Source: Treponema socranskii subsp. paredis ATCC 35535 (GTDB lineage Bacteria > Spirochaetota > Spirochaetia > Treponematales > Treponemataceae). From it: a stretch of 64,000 bases of DNA. Positions within the stretch are counted from its first letter, which is position 1; every line of letters begins with the position of its first letter. Location: the NCBI GenBank assembly GCA_000413015.1, contig KE332515.1:343082-407081 (forward strand), given 5' to 3'. Below the pieces are notes generated by a model that made no database searches, was not told where the DNA came from, and saw only the letters and a list, made by a program, of their open reading frames with translations. Both the position numbers and the translations under genes were made by a program. Positions 17,850-27,696 of this stretch are shown in pieces.

Positions 17850-19625
17850 TTACGCTTTGTCGGCCTCGTTAAGCATTTTCGTTTCCCATTCGATGAGCAT
17901 CCGCTCTTCGGCCTGCGTGTCTCCTTTTACGTCGCAGAGTATGCGGAAAACGGGTTCCGTACCCGAACCTCGCATCCACATAAACGATTTCGGATTTTTA
18001 TCTTTATCGAAAAAGATTATGCGGAGACCTCCTTTACCGCTCTTTGAAAAATCGGAAGCGTTCCGTGTTTCTTCCGTTCCGTTCGTTAAAACCGCTTCGT
18101 ATGAGACGATACCGAATTTTTTTTCGAGTTCCGCTTTTTTCGACTTCCATTCGCGCTCGAAAATACGCTGAAATCTTCCTTTGAGTACCGCGTTGTCTGC
18201 GGTTTTTAGGCGGAGTACGGCGCCGGGTTCTGAAACGCCGGTTGTCGTGTAGACGGGAAGCGTTTCGAGAACGTCGGTGAGCGTAAAGCGTTCTTTGTAT
18301 GTGTGATGCGATTTTTTGCACCACGCTTTATACAAACCGTCCGTAGTCAATAATTTAATAATTGCGAACAGCGTAGAAAGCGGATCTCGGACGGCGGACG
18401 GGTACGTGATGTTCCCTCCGTTTCCGCCTTCGCCGCAAATGCGCACGGTAAAGCCCTTTTCACGAGCGATTCGTGCTGTATTGACGACGTTCGCTTCTCC
18501 GACTTCTCCGTGAAAAACTTTTGCGCCGAATGCCTTTGCGATGTCGTCGACGCGCATGGACGTGCAGCAGTTGACCGCAACGGCGGGTTTATAGCCGTCC
18601 TTTGCAGCGTAAAGCTTGTCGGCGTATGCAAGCTCCGCAAGCACTGAAAGCGCAAATACTTCCTGCGCTTTCAGAGGAAGCGCTTTTTTTTGTTTTTCAT
18701 TCCAATAGACGATATTGCCCCGATCTCCGTCGCAGTCAGGCATATAGCCGAGTACGGCGTCGGTTTTACCTTCGGCTTGGAGCCTTTCCATCTCTTGTGC
18801 GCACCACACGAGATTTTCCGGTTCGGGGATGATTTCATGCGCGATGGCGCCTGCTTTGTCGTTTATCGCATAAAAGCCGATACCGTTTTCGGCAAAAAAA
18901 TCTTTGTCGATCGAAAGCGTACGCGCCGAACCGTTCATATCGCAGACGATACCGATATGAGCTTTTTCGGCAGCGCTTTTGATGTTTGAAAAAAGAGCGT
19001 CCTGTTCGGCGCCTTGGGGAAGAGCGGAGACGACTTCTTTGAGAAACGCTTTATATGCGGCAAGCGAATCTTTTTTACAGCCCGGCGATTCCGCGTATAC
19101 CCATTCCGCATCGCGAATGCTGCACGAATTGAGGAGCGATGCCGCTTTTTGCATCGCTTCGGCATCGGCGCATTTTTCGACGAAGGCTTTGACCATTTTC
19201 GCATTTTCTTCGGCGTTTACGACGCCTCCGTCGCTCAAGCCGACTTTAAGCCCGTTGTGACCGATCGGATTATGGCTCGCGGAGATGTAGATAAAGCCGT
19301 CGAATTTTCGAGCGTACGCCATGATTTCCGGTGCGGCGACGACGCCGGGATAACGCACGATGGCTTTCCGTGCCAGAAGCGTGCGGACGATCGCCGATGC
19401 GACGGCTCCTCCCGTCGGACGAGTGTCCGTACCGCATACGATGACGGGATTTTTTTGTCCCGTTGCGGCGCTGATATAATCGAAAAAAACATCGGCGGCG
19501 ATAACGGCGAGCGCCGTATTTTCAGACCCGATTTCGCTCGTCGTGTCCTGTTCGTCGCCCGATTTTGCAAAAACTTTGCGCCAACCCGACGCGGAAAGAA
19601 TCATGTTGTGTTCCATAACCGCCAT
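17850..19625 (-). CDS. Phosphohexomutase paralog
   Basis: Second alpha-D-phosphohexomutase family protein, 591 residues. The catalytic loop ISASHNPIGHNG, the metal loop DCDGDRGN and the C-terminal RGSGTEPVFRI are all present, so it is probably active. It has internal spacers absent from the shorter bacterial enzymes and is clearly divergent from the neighbouring pgm product, suggesting another sugar-phosphate substrate. An alternative ATG lies three codons downstream (MEHN). It is divergent from the MATE gene. Confidence 0.82.
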   Translation of the reverse strand: MAVMEHNMILSASGWRKVFAKSGDEQDTTSEIGSENTALAVIAADVFFDYISAATGQKNPVIVCGTDTRPTGGAVASAIVRTLLARKAIVRYPGVVAAPEIMAYARKFDGFIYISASHNPIGHNGLKVGLSDGGVVNAEENAKMVKAFVEKCADAEAMQKAASLLNSCSIRDAEWVYAESPGCKKDSLAAYKAFLKEVVSALPQGAEQDALFSNIKSAAEKAHIGIVCDMNGSARTLSIDKDFFAENGIGFYAINDKAGAIAHEIIPEPENLVWCAQEMERLQAEGKTDAVLGYMPDCDGDRGNIVYWNEKQKKALPLKAQEVFALSVLAELAYADKLYAAKDGYKPAVAVNCCTSMRVDDIAKAFGAKVFHGEVGEANVVNTARIAREKGFTVRICGEGGNGGNITYPSAVRDPLSTLFAIIKLLTTDGLYKAWCKKSHHTYKERFTLTDVLETLPVYTTTGVSEPGAVLRLKTADNAVLKGRFQRIFEREWKSKKAELEKKFGIVSYEAVLTNGTEETRNASDFSKSGKGGLRIIFFDKDKNPKSFMWMRGSGTEPVFRILCDVKGDTQAEERMLIEWETKMLNEADKA

Positions 19626-19682
19626 TCTATCATAAAGTTCGCCGAAATGAAATGCTTTGCAAAGTATTTCCGTTTTGCCGCA

Positions 19683-19711
19683 TTGTGCATTTTCCGAAAG
19701 CGGACTATACT
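19683..19711 (+). promoter_or_regulatory. Promoter of the MATE gene, probably leaderless
   Basis: TTGTGC (19683-19688), a 17-bp spacer and TATACT (19706-19711). The predicted start near 19718 coincides with the ATG at 19719, and there is no Shine-Dalgarno. Confidence 0.7.
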
Positions 19712-19718
19712 GGTTTTT

Positions 19719-21086
19719 ATGAGCATCGACCGAAACCGCTACTATGAAAAAATGACTGCAACGCCGGCGCCGCGTCTTGTGCTTTCGCTCGGTTTTCCGA
19801 CGACGGTCAGTATGCTCGTTACGAATATCTACAACGTGGCCGATACGTTTTTCGTAGGTCTCGTCGGCACGAGCGCGTCCGCTGCGGTCGGCGTGGTTTT
19901 CGGTTTACAGGCGATTTTTCAAGCCGTCGGTTTTATGCACGGTCACGGGGCGGGAAGCAATATTGCGCGGCATCTCGGAAAAAAAGAAGTCGATGAAGCG
20001 TCGGTTTACGCGTCGACGAGTTTTTTTCTCGCAGTGGCGGCGGGACTGTTTTTTGTCGCGCTCGGTTTTTTGTGTATCGATCCGCTCTGCCGTCTCTTCG
20101 GAAGCACCGATACGATTTTGCCCTATGCGCGAGCGTATGCGTTTTGGATTTTTCTTGCGGCGCCCGCGATGACCGTCGGCTGCGTGACGAACAATATTTT
20201 GCGTTATGAGGGCAGGGCGGCTCTTGCGATGGTCGGACTTGTCAGCGGCGGAATTATCAATATCTTTCTCGACTGGCTTATGGTGTGCGTGTTTCACGCG
20301 GGCATTTCGGGTGCGGGTTTTGCGACGATGCTAAGTCAATATATCGCCGTCGCTATTTTGATTTCGATGTTTTTGAGCGGAAAGACGCAAAGCCGCCTTT
20401 CGATAAAAGCGCTTTCGAAAACTTCGCGCGAAATCTGTTTCGATATTTGGCGTGTCGGCTCTCCGAGTTTGACGCGTCAGGGGCTGCACAGCGTTTCCGC
20501 TATGGTACTCAACAACTGCGCAGGCTCGTGGGGAGATGCGGCGGTCGCCGCCATGTCGATTGTCGGAAAACTTTCCAATTTTTTATTTTGCGTCGCCGTC
20601 GGCATCGGACAGGGGTTTCAGCCCGTATCCGCGTTCAACTACGGAGCCGGAAAATACAGCCGCGTGCGCACTGCTTTTTTTACCGCCGCCGTTATGGGAA
20701 CGGTTTTTCTGTCCGTCTTCGGTCTTGCCTCTTTCGTATTCGCACCCGATTTTGTCCGTTTCATGAGGAACGATGAAGAAGTCGTTGCGATCGGCGCCTT
20801 TGCGCTCCGCGCCGCATGCGTGTCGCTTCCCTTCGTACCGCTGACGATCGTCGGCGAAATGCTGTTTCAGTCGACGGGCTTTGCGGGAAAGGCGCTCCTT
20901 ATCTCTTCGCTTCGAAGCGGTATCCTTTTCGTTCCGATAGTTATCCTGTGTTCCGTGACGATGGGATTGTCGGGCATCGAAGTGTCTCAGAGTGCGGCGA
21001 ACGTGCTTGCCTGTTTTTTATCGATTCCGGTTGTCGTTCGATTTTTAAAACACTTGCCGTGCGACGAATCGCTTGACAGAAATTAA
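19719..21086 (+). CDS. MATE-family multidrug/cation efflux transporter
   Basis: Integral membrane protein of 455 residues with about twelve hydrophobic helices in two similar halves, of the MATE (NorM/DinF) family. Near the N-terminus PAPRLVLSLGFPTTVSMLV is followed by YNVADTFFVG, a typical MATE helix 1-2 sequence. It probably exports cationic compounds by Na+ or H+ antiport. The ATG is set by the promoter directly upstream; the frame itself stays open 235 codons further upstream, antisense to the phosphohexomutase. Confidence 0.88.
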   Translation: MSIDRNRYYEKMTATPAPRLVLSLGFPTTVSMLVTNIYNVADTFFVGLVGTSASAAVGVVFGLQAIFQAVGFMHGHGAGSNIARHLGKKEVDEASVYASTSFFLAVAAGLFFVALGFLCIDPLCRLFGSTDTILPYARAYAFWIFLAAPAMTVGCVTNNILRYEGRAALAMVGLVSGGIINIFLDWLMVCVFHAGISGAGFATMLSQYIAVAILISMFLSGKTQSRLSIKALSKTSREICFDIWRVGSPSLTRQGLHSVSAMVLNNCAGSWGDAAVAAMSIVGKLSNFLFCVAVGIGQGFQPVSAFNYGAGKYSRVRTAFFTAAVMGTVFLSVFGLASFVFAPDFVRFMRNDEEVVAIGAFALRAACVSLPFVPLTIVGEMLFQSTGFAGKALLISSLRSGILFVPIVILCSVTMGLSGIEVSQSAANVLACFLSIPVVVRFLKHLPCDESLDRN

Positions 21087-21101
21087 AAAAAATCATACTA
21101 T
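21073..21101 (+). promoter_or_regulatory. Promoter of the rimP-nusA-infB operon
   Basis: Consensus TTGACA (21073-21078), a 17-bp spacer and TACTAT (21096-21101). It overlaps the last codons of the MATE gene. The predicted start near 21108 gives a leader of about 68 nt that contains the hairpin at 21134-21161. Confidence 0.8.
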
Positions 21102-21133
21102 ATTCACGTACATTTTAATTATCCTTTAAGATG

Positions 21134-21161
21134 GACTCGTGACACACGGGTCTTTTTTTTT
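21134..21161 (+). terminator. Leader terminator / attenuator before rimP
   Basis: An 8-bp stem (GACTCGTG and CACGGGTC, with one G-U pair) encloses a 3-nt loop and is followed by nine T. It lies between the operon promoter and rimP, so it would both end the MATE transcript and attenuate the rimP-nusA-infB transcript. Confidence 0.75.
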
Positions 21162-21175
21162 GATATCGGGAGAAG

Positions 21176-21634
21176 ATGGAGTATATTGTATTTGACGACA
21201 TTCCGCATTATTCGGAATGCGCCCCGCTCGTGGAAGGGCTGGGCTATCATCTTATCGAATTGAAAATCGTTCCGGCAAAAACGATTACGAAAATTCTTGC
21301 GGTCATCGCACCGAAAGAGCCGGATAAAAACATAAGCGTAAACGATTGTTCGCGCGTTCACCATGCGCTGCTTCCCCGCCTTGAAGCGCTGCTCGGCACC
21401 GACAATACATCGATGGAACTTACTTCGCCCGGCATCGACCGCAATGTAAAAAACGCTGCGGAATTTTCTCTGTTTACCGGACGATTCGTACGCGTATGGA
21501 GTAAAACGATAAGCGATTGGATCGGCGGAAAAATCGTAAGCGCCGACGAAACGGCTCTTACGATGGAAACGGAAAAAGGAGAGACCGTAACAGTGCCGTA
21601 CGGAGAGATGGCAAAAGCGAAATTTATACAGTAG
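21176..21634 (+). CDS. rimP: Ribosome maturation factor RimP
   Basis: Protein of 152 residues matching the two-domain RimP fold: an N-terminal alpha/beta domain containing ISVNDCSRVHHALLPRLE and ELTSPGIDRNVKNAAEF, then an SH3-like C-terminal barrel (FTGRFVRVW ...). It assists maturation of the 30S subunit. It is the first gene of the canonical rimP-nusA-infB-rbfA-truB operon; GGGAGAAG precedes the ATG. Confidence 0.93.
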   Translation: MEYIVFDDIPHYSECAPLVEGLGYHLIELKIVPAKTITKILAVIAPKEPDKNISVNDCSRVHHALLPRLEALLGTDNTSMELTSPGIDRNVKNAAEFSLFTGRFVRVWSKTISDWIGGKIVSADETALTMETEKGETVTVPYGEMAKAKFIQ

Positions 21635-21695
21635 GCGGTTTATACCGTATTTTTATTAATTATTAATTTGCGAGGACAGTATTAGGAGGTTTTCC

Positions 21696-23162
21696 ATGTC
21701 GGAAATGGCAGAGGCAATCCGTCAGTTGATACAGGAAAAAGGATATTCGGAAGACTCGGTAAAAACGATCATCGAAAACGCGCTCAAAGCCGCATACAAA
21801 CGCACTTACGGAACATCCGACAACGCTGTAGTAAAGTTCAACGACGATATGTCGGACGTATCCATCTATTCGCGGAAAACGGTCGTCGACGGAGTGTACG
21901 ATCCGGTAACGGAAATCGAACTCGAAGATGCCAAAAAACTCAGCGACGAAGTGGAGCTCGGCGACGAAATCGATATTCTCGAAGATCCCAAAAGCTTCGA
22001 CCGCTCGGCCGTTACGACGGGAAAACAAACCGCTCATCAGGAGCTCAACGAAAGCTACCGCGACACATTGTACAACGAATATAAAAATAAAATCGGCGAA
22101 ATCGTCGTGTGTTATTGTCAATATGAACGTAACGGAGACATCTACGTCGATCTCGGAAATGCTGGGAAACTTGAAGGCGTGCTTCCGCAAAAATTCCAAT
22201 CGCCGAGGGAACACTACGAAAAAGACGACCGCATCAAAGCGCTCATCGTCAACCTCAGGCGCATATCGACGGGACTGCAGGTTATCCTTTCAAGAAGCGA
22301 TCCCGAACTCGTGCGTTCGATCATCGAAATGGAAGTGCCCGAAATTGCCGACGGTACGATCGAAATCGTTAAAATCGTCCGTGACGCCGGTCACCGTACA
22401 AAGATTGCCGTTTCTTCAAACCGCGAAGACGTCGATCCCGTCGGCGCCTGCGTCGGCTTAAAAGGCGTGCGTATCCAAAACGTCATACGGGAACTGCTCG
22501 GCGAAAAAATCGATGTTTTGAAATTCGATCCCGATCCGGCGGTATTTATTAAAAATGCGCTTTCCCCCGCTCAAGTCGAACGCGTGTTTATCCTCGATCA
22601 GGAAAAACGTCAAGCGCTCGCGATTGTCGAAGATAGTCAGTTTTCGCTTGCGATCGGAAAACAGGGGCAAAACGTGCGCCTTGCAAATAAACTGTGCGAT
22701 TGGAGCATCGATGTCAAAACCGAAGAACAGGCGGCGGAAATGGATCTGTCCGAGTCGGTTACGATGCAGACGGCGCAAAATCTTTTCAACGATGATGCGG
22801 GCGACGAAGACTACGACGAAATCAAAACCGTCGCCGAACTGCCCGGCGTCGATATGCGTGTCGCCGAAATTCTTAAAAATGCAGGCATTGAAGATATCGA
22901 ACAGTTCGTCGAAGCCTACGACAACGGCGGCTTAAAGCACATCGAAGGATTGACGGAAAGCGATCTCGACGGCGTCGATGCGATCATTAAAAATACCGTC
23001 GAGTTCGTAGAAGACGATAACGCTTCGCAGGAGAGTGCGGAAGAAGCGGCCGACGATGAAGAAGTATATCACTGTCCGGAATGCGGCGCGGTGATTACAC
23101 TCGATATGACACATTGTCCCAAGTGCGGTGTCGAGTTTGAATTTAAAGAGGACGAGGAATAG
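21696..23162 (+). CDS. nusA: Transcription termination/antitermination factor NusA with C-terminal zinc ribbon
   Basis: Protein of 488 residues. An N-terminal RNA polymerase-binding domain precedes the S1 domain (about 135-200), two KH domains (to about 345), and a helix-hairpin-helix segment (AELPGVDMRVAEILKNAG). The last 30 residues form a four-cysteine zinc ribbon (CPECGAVI ... CPKCGVEF), an unusual addition to NusA. AGGAGG precedes the ATG. It modulates pausing, termination and antitermination, and could act on the hairpin in its own operon leader. Confidence 0.95.
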   Translation: MSEMAEAIRQLIQEKGYSEDSVKTIIENALKAAYKRTYGTSDNAVVKFNDDMSDVSIYSRKTVVDGVYDPVTEIELEDAKKLSDEVELGDEIDILEDPKSFDRSAVTTGKQTAHQELNESYRDTLYNEYKNKIGEIVVCYCQYERNGDIYVDLGNAGKLEGVLPQKFQSPREHYEKDDRIKALIVNLRRISTGLQVILSRSDPELVRSIIEMEVPEIADGTIEIVKIVRDAGHRTKIAVSSNREDVDPVGACVGLKGVRIQNVIRELLGEKIDVLKFDPDPAVFIKNALSPAQVERVFILDQEKRQALAIVEDSQFSLAIGKQGQNVRLANKLCDWSIDVKTEEQAAEMDLSESVTMQTAQNLFNDDAGDEDYDEIKTVAELPGVDMRVAEILKNAGIEDIEQFVEAYDNGGLKHIEGLTESDLDGVDAIIKNTVEFVEDDNASQESAEEAADDEEVYHCPECGAVITLDMTHCPKCGVEFEFKEDEE

Positions 23163-23170
23163 AAAAATTT

Positions 23171-25795
23171 ATGGCGGATGAAGTAGAGAAAAAGCCCGAA
23201 TTCGTAATTCATCACAAAAGACAGGCGTCGGCCGACAAAGCTCCCGCGTCTCCTGCGGAAAAAAAGCAAAAGAGAGTCGTCATCGTTAAGCGCGCTCCGA
23301 AAGCCGCCGACGGTGCAAAGACGGAAAAAGTGCGCGTCGTTGCAAAACAGGATACGAAAACTGCGGCCGCGCAAAAACCGGTGTCCGAAGTATCCGATAC
23401 CGTCGAAAAAAAGACTCCTGTCGAGCCGAAGACTTCCGTGCAGCAGACGCCGGAAGCTCCCGTTAAAGCGGTAAAAAGCGCATCCGAAGCTCCTGCGAAA
23501 AAAGCGTACGATTTCAACGCGGTTCGCCCGAACGTAAAAGCGGGCAATCTTTCCGACAGAAGCCGTTCCGCCTACCGCGCTTCGTCTCCTCGGCCTCAAG
23601 GAACGGGATACGGCACTCGGCCTTACCGCGACGGTACGGGCTTTACCGGAGCGCAGGCGCGCGCGGGTTATCAGAGCAGAGAACGTGAAAACCGGCAGGG
23701 CGGTTATACGCCGGCAAGAGGCGGCAAACCCGGATTTTCGGGTCCGAGGACGGGAGGCTTTCAGGGCAGAAGCGCTCGTCCGGGCTTTCAAAATACTCGT
23801 CCGGGTTTTGCGGGCGGGGCGAGACCGGGAGGATTCGGTTCTCCCGCCGCACTTCCGCCTCCCAAAGGACCTGCAAAAAAATCATTTAAAGGCAAAAAAC
23901 AGGTTTACCGCAAAACCGACGAGCAGCTCGAAGACGATAAATTTTTCGAGCAGCGGAAAAAAGCCGAAACGCCTGCGAACGTTGTCCCGAAATCGATCGA
24001 TATTATGGAATCGATTTCCGTTTCCGATCTCGCGCGCAAAATGAATTTGAAAGCGTCCGACATTATCCAAAAGCTCATGTCGCAAGGCATGATGGTTACG
24101 ATCAACCAATCCATAGATTCGGATACGGCGACCCTCGTTGCATCCGAATACGGCTGCGATGTACATCTGGTCAGTTTGTACGATGAAACCGTTATCGAAA
24201 GCGAAAAAGACAATGCGGAAACGGTAAAGCCGCGTCCGCCCATCGTCACCGTTATGGGACACGTCGATCACGGCAAAACCAAAACGCTCGACGCGATCCG
24301 TCATTCGCACGTCGCCGAAGGAGAGTTCGGCGGCATCACTCAGTCGATCGGCGCGTATTCGGTTTCGACCGAAAAGGGTACGATCACTTTCCTCGATACG
24401 CCCGGACACGAAGCGTTTACGATGATGCGTGCGCGCGGCGCTCAGGTAACCGATATCGTCGTTCTCGTCGTCGCAGCCGATGACGGCGTTATGCCGCAGA
24501 CGCTTGAAGCGCTTAACCACGCAAAGGATGCAAAGGTTCCGATCATCGTTGCGGTCAATAAAATCGATAAGCCGGAAGCGAATCCCGACCGCGTGCGCAC
24601 CCAGCTTTCGGAGCGCGGACTTACGCCTGAGGATTGGGGCGGCGATACGCAGTATGTCAATATAAGCGCGCTCAAAGGCGAAGGCATAGACGATCTCCTC
24701 GACGCGATTTTGCTGCAGGCGGAAATGCTCGAATTGAAAGCCGATTACAACTGCCGTGCCGAAGGAAAGATTCTCGAATCGAGGATAGATCAGGGCCGCG
24801 GTATCGTTGCGACGGTGGTCGTACAGCGCGGTACGCTTCATCAGGGCGATCCTTTTGTCGCAGGTATTTATTCAGGTCACGTGCGGGCTATGTTCAACGA
24901 TCGCGGAAAACGCATTCAGGAAGCCTCTCCGTCCATGCCCGTCGAAGTACTCGGTATTGAAAGTATGCCGAATGCGGGAGATCCCTTCCAGGTAACGGAA
25001 AGCGAAAAAGACGCGCGCGAAGTTTCGGTAAAGCGGCAGGAATTGAAGCGCTTCGAAGAAGCTCGCGCGGTCAAAAAAGTTACGCTCGAAACGCTCTATC
25101 AGACGATCGACGCGAGCAATGTCAAAGAATTCCGCGTCATCATCAAAGCGGATTTGCAGGGTTCGGCCGAAGCGCTCAAAACCGCGCTCGAAAAACTTTC
25201 GACGAAGGATATCCGCCTCGTCGTCATCCATTCGTCGGCGGGAGCCATCAACGAAAGCGACGTTACGCTGGCGAGTGCGGACCGCAATGCGATCATCATC
25301 GGATTCAATGTGCGTCCGACGGCAAAGGCAAAACTGCTGGCCGATCAGGAACGCGTCGAAATTCGAAAGTATTCGATCATCTACAAAGCCGTCGAAGAAG
25401 TGCAGGCGGCGATGGAAGGTATGCTCACGCCCGACACGAAGGAAGAAGTTACCGGTACGCTTGAAGTGCGCAATACGTTCAAAGTACCGCGCGTCGGCGT
25501 CATCGCAGGCTGCTATGTTACCGACGGTATCATCAAGCGGAGCGGCAGCGTTCACCTCATACGCGACGGGATCGTCAAATTCACCGGAAAGATTTCATCG
25601 CTCAAGCGCTTTAAAGACGATGCGAAAGAAGTCGCTGCGGGTTACGAATGCGGCGTCGGCATCGAAGATTGGCAGGATATCCAAGTCGGCGATACGCTCG
25701 AAGCGTTCGAACTTATTAAAGTGGCGAGAAAGCTCGGCGATTCGCTCGCCGAAGAAGCCGCTGCCGCAGCTTCCGGTGAGGGTGAAAAAGAGTGA
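23171..25795 (+). CDS. infB: Translation initiation factor IF-2
   Basis: Protein of 874 residues. The first 115 residues are Lys/Ala/Pro-rich. Residues about 120-240 are a Gly/Arg/Phe-rich, probably disordered region with repeated PGF and RPGF units. An IF2 N-terminal fold follows near residue 285. The GTPase domain starts near residue 358, with [22 protein letters not shown] and SAL motifs. The C-terminal domains bind initiator tRNA. The stop overlaps the rbfA start as GTGA. The Gly/Arg/Phe region is much richer than in most bacterial IF2. Confidence 0.96.
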   Translation: MADEVEKKPEFVIHHKRQASADKAPASPAEKKQKRVVIVKRAPKAADGAKTEKVRVVAKQDTKTAAAQKPVSEVSDTVEKKTPVEPKTSVQQTPEAPVKAVKSASEAPAKKAYDFNAVRPNVKAGNLSDRSRSAYRASSPRPQGTGYGTRPYRDGTGFTGAQARAGYQSRERENRQGGYTPARGGKPGFSGPRTGGFQGRSARPGFQNTRPGFAGGARPGGFGSPAALPPPKGPAKKSFKGKKQVYRKTDEQLEDDKFFEQRKKAETPANVVPKSIDIMESISVSDLARKMNLKASDIIQKLMSQGMMVTINQSIDSDTATLVASEYGCDVHLVSLYDETVIESEKDNAETVKPRPPIVTVMGHVDHGKTKTLDAIRHSHVAEGEFGGITQSIGAYSVSTEKGTITFLDTPGHEAFTMMRARGAQVTDIVVLVVAADDGVMPQTLEALNHAKDAKVPIIVAVNKIDKPEANPDRVRTQLSERGLTPEDWGGDTQYVNISALKGEGIDDLLDAILLQAEMLELKADYNCRAEGKILESRIDQGRGIVATVVVQRGTLHQGDPFVAGIYSGHVRAMFNDRGKRIQEASPSMPVEVLGIESMPNAGDPFQVTESEKDAREVSVKRQELKRFEEARAVKKVTLETLYQTIDASNVKEFRVIIKADLQGSAEALKTALEKLSTKDIRLVVIHSSAGAINESDVTLASADRNAIIIGFNVRPTAKAKLLADQERVEIRKYSIIYKAVEEVQAAMEGMLTPDTKEEVTGTLEVRNTFKVPRVGVIAGCYVTDGIIKRSGSVHLIRDGIVKFTGKISSLKRFKDDAKEVAAGYECGVGIEDWQDIQVGDTLEAFELIKVARKLGDSLAEEAAAAASGEGEKE

Positions 25796-26202
25796 AACAG
25801 TACCGCATGCAGCGACTCGGCGATCAGCTGCGCGATGAAATCTCAAAGCTCATCATCACCGAGCAGGTAAAAGATCCGCGCGTGTCGACGTTTTTGACGG
25901 TAAACCGCGTCGACGTGTCGAACGATCTGTGCTACGGGAAAGTCTATGTTTCAAGTTTTCTTCCCGACGCACAGGTAAAGACGGGCGTCGAAGGCTTAAA
26001 CAGTGCCGCGGGCTTTATCCAGTCGGCGATTGCAAAAAAGCTTCGCATCCGTCAGTTTCCGCATTTGACCTTTTACGTCGATACGGCAATGAAAGAAGGC
26101 TTTGAAATGGTGCAAAAGCTGAACGAACTTGAAAGAGAAGGGCGTACTGCCGGAGAAGCGGAAAATGCCGATGCGGTTTCGAATCCTCCGGAAGCGGAGT
26201 AG
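25792..26202 (+). CDS. rbfA: Ribosome-binding factor A
   Basis: Protein of 136 residues with the KH-like RbfA fold: QRLGDQLRDEISKLI, VKDPRVSTFLTVNRVDVS and IAKKLRIRQFPHLTF are family signatures. It is needed for 16S rRNA 5'-end maturation and cold adaptation. The start is GTG overlapping the infB stop. The acidic tail after about residue 112 is not conserved in the family. Confidence 0.93.
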   Translation: MKQYRMQRLGDQLRDEISKLIITEQVKDPRVSTFLTVNRVDVSNDLCYGKVYVSSFLPDAQVKTGVEGLNSAAGFIQSAIAKKLRIRQFPHLTFYVDTAMKEGFEMVQKLNELEREGRTAGEAENADAVSNPPEAE

Positions 26203-26208
26203 ACTCGG

Positions 26209-27273
26209 ATGCAGGGCGGCATCGTTCTTTTTGCAAAGCGTCCGGGTCTGACAAGTTTTTCATCTCTCTTTTCGATCAAGCGCGCGCTCGGTACGAAAAA
26301 AGTCGGCCATACGGGAACGCTTGACAGTTTCGCATCCGGTCTTCTCGTCGTGTGTAGCGGCTCTCTTACTCGCCTTGCATCATACATTACTTCATTTCAC
26401 AAAACATACGATGCCGTCATCGAATTCGGAAGCGAAACCGACACGCTCGAATATACCGGAAAAATCGTCAATACCGCGCCGCTTCCGAAAAAAGACGATG
26501 TCCTTTCCGCAATCAAGCATTATACGGGAGACATACTGCAGACGCCGCCGCTTTTTTCCGCGCTGCACATAAACGGCGAGCGGGCAAGCGATATTGCGCG
26601 GAGCGGCCGCAGCGCCGAAATGCCCTCTCGGCCCGTTACCGTATTCGCTTCCGAAGCGGAAGAGTTTTTATTCGAAGACGGTCGTGTAAAAGCCGTCCGT
26701 GTCCGCTTCAGCGTTTCAAAGGGGACGTATATCAGAAGCCTTGCCCGCGATATCGGCTCGTATTGCAAAAGCGCAGCCCACCTTGCGGGCTTGAGGCGGC
26801 TTTCGGTCGGAAGCTTTCGTCTCGAAGACGCTGCAGGCTTTTCATCGCTTGCGCCGTTTACGATTCGGTCGGTATATCAAACGATTTCCGATATGCAAAA
26901 AACGCAATCCGCTTCATGTAAGGCGGACGCGTCGGAATATACCCCGCATTCGAGAGAAGCCGAACAAAGCGAAGTGCGCGAAAAGATGCAGACGATGACC
27001 GCTCGTCTCGCAGCCGAATGCGGCTTCGACACGGCGTACATCCTTTCCGCATACGAAGACGATTTCAAACACGGGAGGCCGCTTTCGTCGTCGATGTTTG
27101 AAAAAGGGCCTTATGGCCTATGTGCGCCAAGCGATGTGTTTTCGGCGAACGGACATTGCGCTGCAGGCGGTGTGGGGTCGATTGCGGTTTTCGGAAAGCA
27201 CGGTAATTTTTTGGGAATGATTTCGCGGAGGGGAGAGGATGCGTATTCGTACGCTTTCGTGGTTCCCGATTGA
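26209..27273 (+). CDS. truB: tRNA pseudouridine-55 synthase TruB
   Basis: Protein of 354 residues, 40-50 longer than typical TruB. The N-terminal catalytic domain has the signature KKVGHTGTLDSFASGLL with the catalytic Asp, followed by TPPLFSALHINGERA and GTYIRSLARDIG. After about residue 215 comes a low-complexity linker with many polar residues, then a C-terminal segment probably equivalent to the PUA domain. It modifies U55 in the tRNA T-loop. It is the last gene of the rimP operon. Confidence 0.92.
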   Translation: MQGGIVLFAKRPGLTSFSSLFSIKRALGTKKVGHTGTLDSFASGLLVVCSGSLTRLASYITSFHKTYDAVIEFGSETDTLEYTGKIVNTAPLPKKDDVLSAIKHYTGDILQTPPLFSALHINGERASDIARSGRSAEMPSRPVTVFASEAEEFLFEDGRVKAVRVRFSVSKGTYIRSLARDIGSYCKSAAHLAGLRRLSVGSFRLEDAAGFSSLAPFTIRSVYQTISDMQKTQSASCKADASEYTPHSREAEQSEVREKMQTMTARLAAECGFDTAYILSAYEDDFKHGRPLSSSMFEKGPYGLCAPSDVFSANGHCAAGGVGSIAVFGKHGNFLGMISRRGEDAYSYAFVVPD

Positions 27274-27283
27274 CGGATAAAAT

Positions 27284-27667
27284 ATGCGGAAAATAATTTT
27301 TTTGATTTTAACTTTATCGGCTTTTCCAAGTTATTCTAAAAATATACTTCCCAATGTGCAAGGAACTGTTCGCATCGAAGATACTGAGTTAATATTTACG
27401 TTGGAAAGAGTGTTATTTAGCTATCCGTTTTATATTACAGGTTATGAAATTACTTTTGAAGAATACGATGAATACACAAAAGTGTATATTTCTTTGCTGT
27501 TTACAAATTATAAAACAAAAAAAACTATCGATGTAAAAAATGAAAAAACAGGTAAATATGAAATAAGAATACCGCGAGAAGGAAAATTAAAGTCTTCGAA
27601 TTTATTATTCTTTTACAAGGATGATAAAGGGATTACAGAATTAGCGGTAGAAAAAACAGATCGATAA
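27284..27667 (+). CDS. Small secreted protein, unknown function
   Basis: Protein of 127 residues with a signal peptide (MRKIIFLILTLSAFPSYS) and a mature part rich in aromatic and beta-forming residues. No family recognised. Its composition is strongly AT-rich and lysine/isoleucine-heavy, unlike truB on one side and the Rnf operon on the other, but like the 51114-57261 island. It starts 10 bp after truB and is followed by an AT-rich hairpin. It is probably an acquired gene. Confidence 0.6.
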   Translation: MRKIIFLILTLSAFPSYSKNILPNVQGTVRIEDTELIFTLERVLFSYPFYITGYEITFEEYDEYTKVYISLLFTNYKTKKTIDVKNEKTGKYEIRIPREGKLKSSNLLFFYKDDKGITELAVEKTDR

Positions 27668-27696
27668 ATTCTTTCAAAAATCGATAGTTTTTACAA

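Noticed and set aside
19014..21086. MATE protein with a 235-residue N-terminal extension
   Set aside because: The extension is antisense to the phosphohexomutase, and a promoter places the start at 19719.
23882..24841. 319-codon minus-strand frame within infB
   Set aside because: It runs antisense to the GTPase domain; no family similarity seen.
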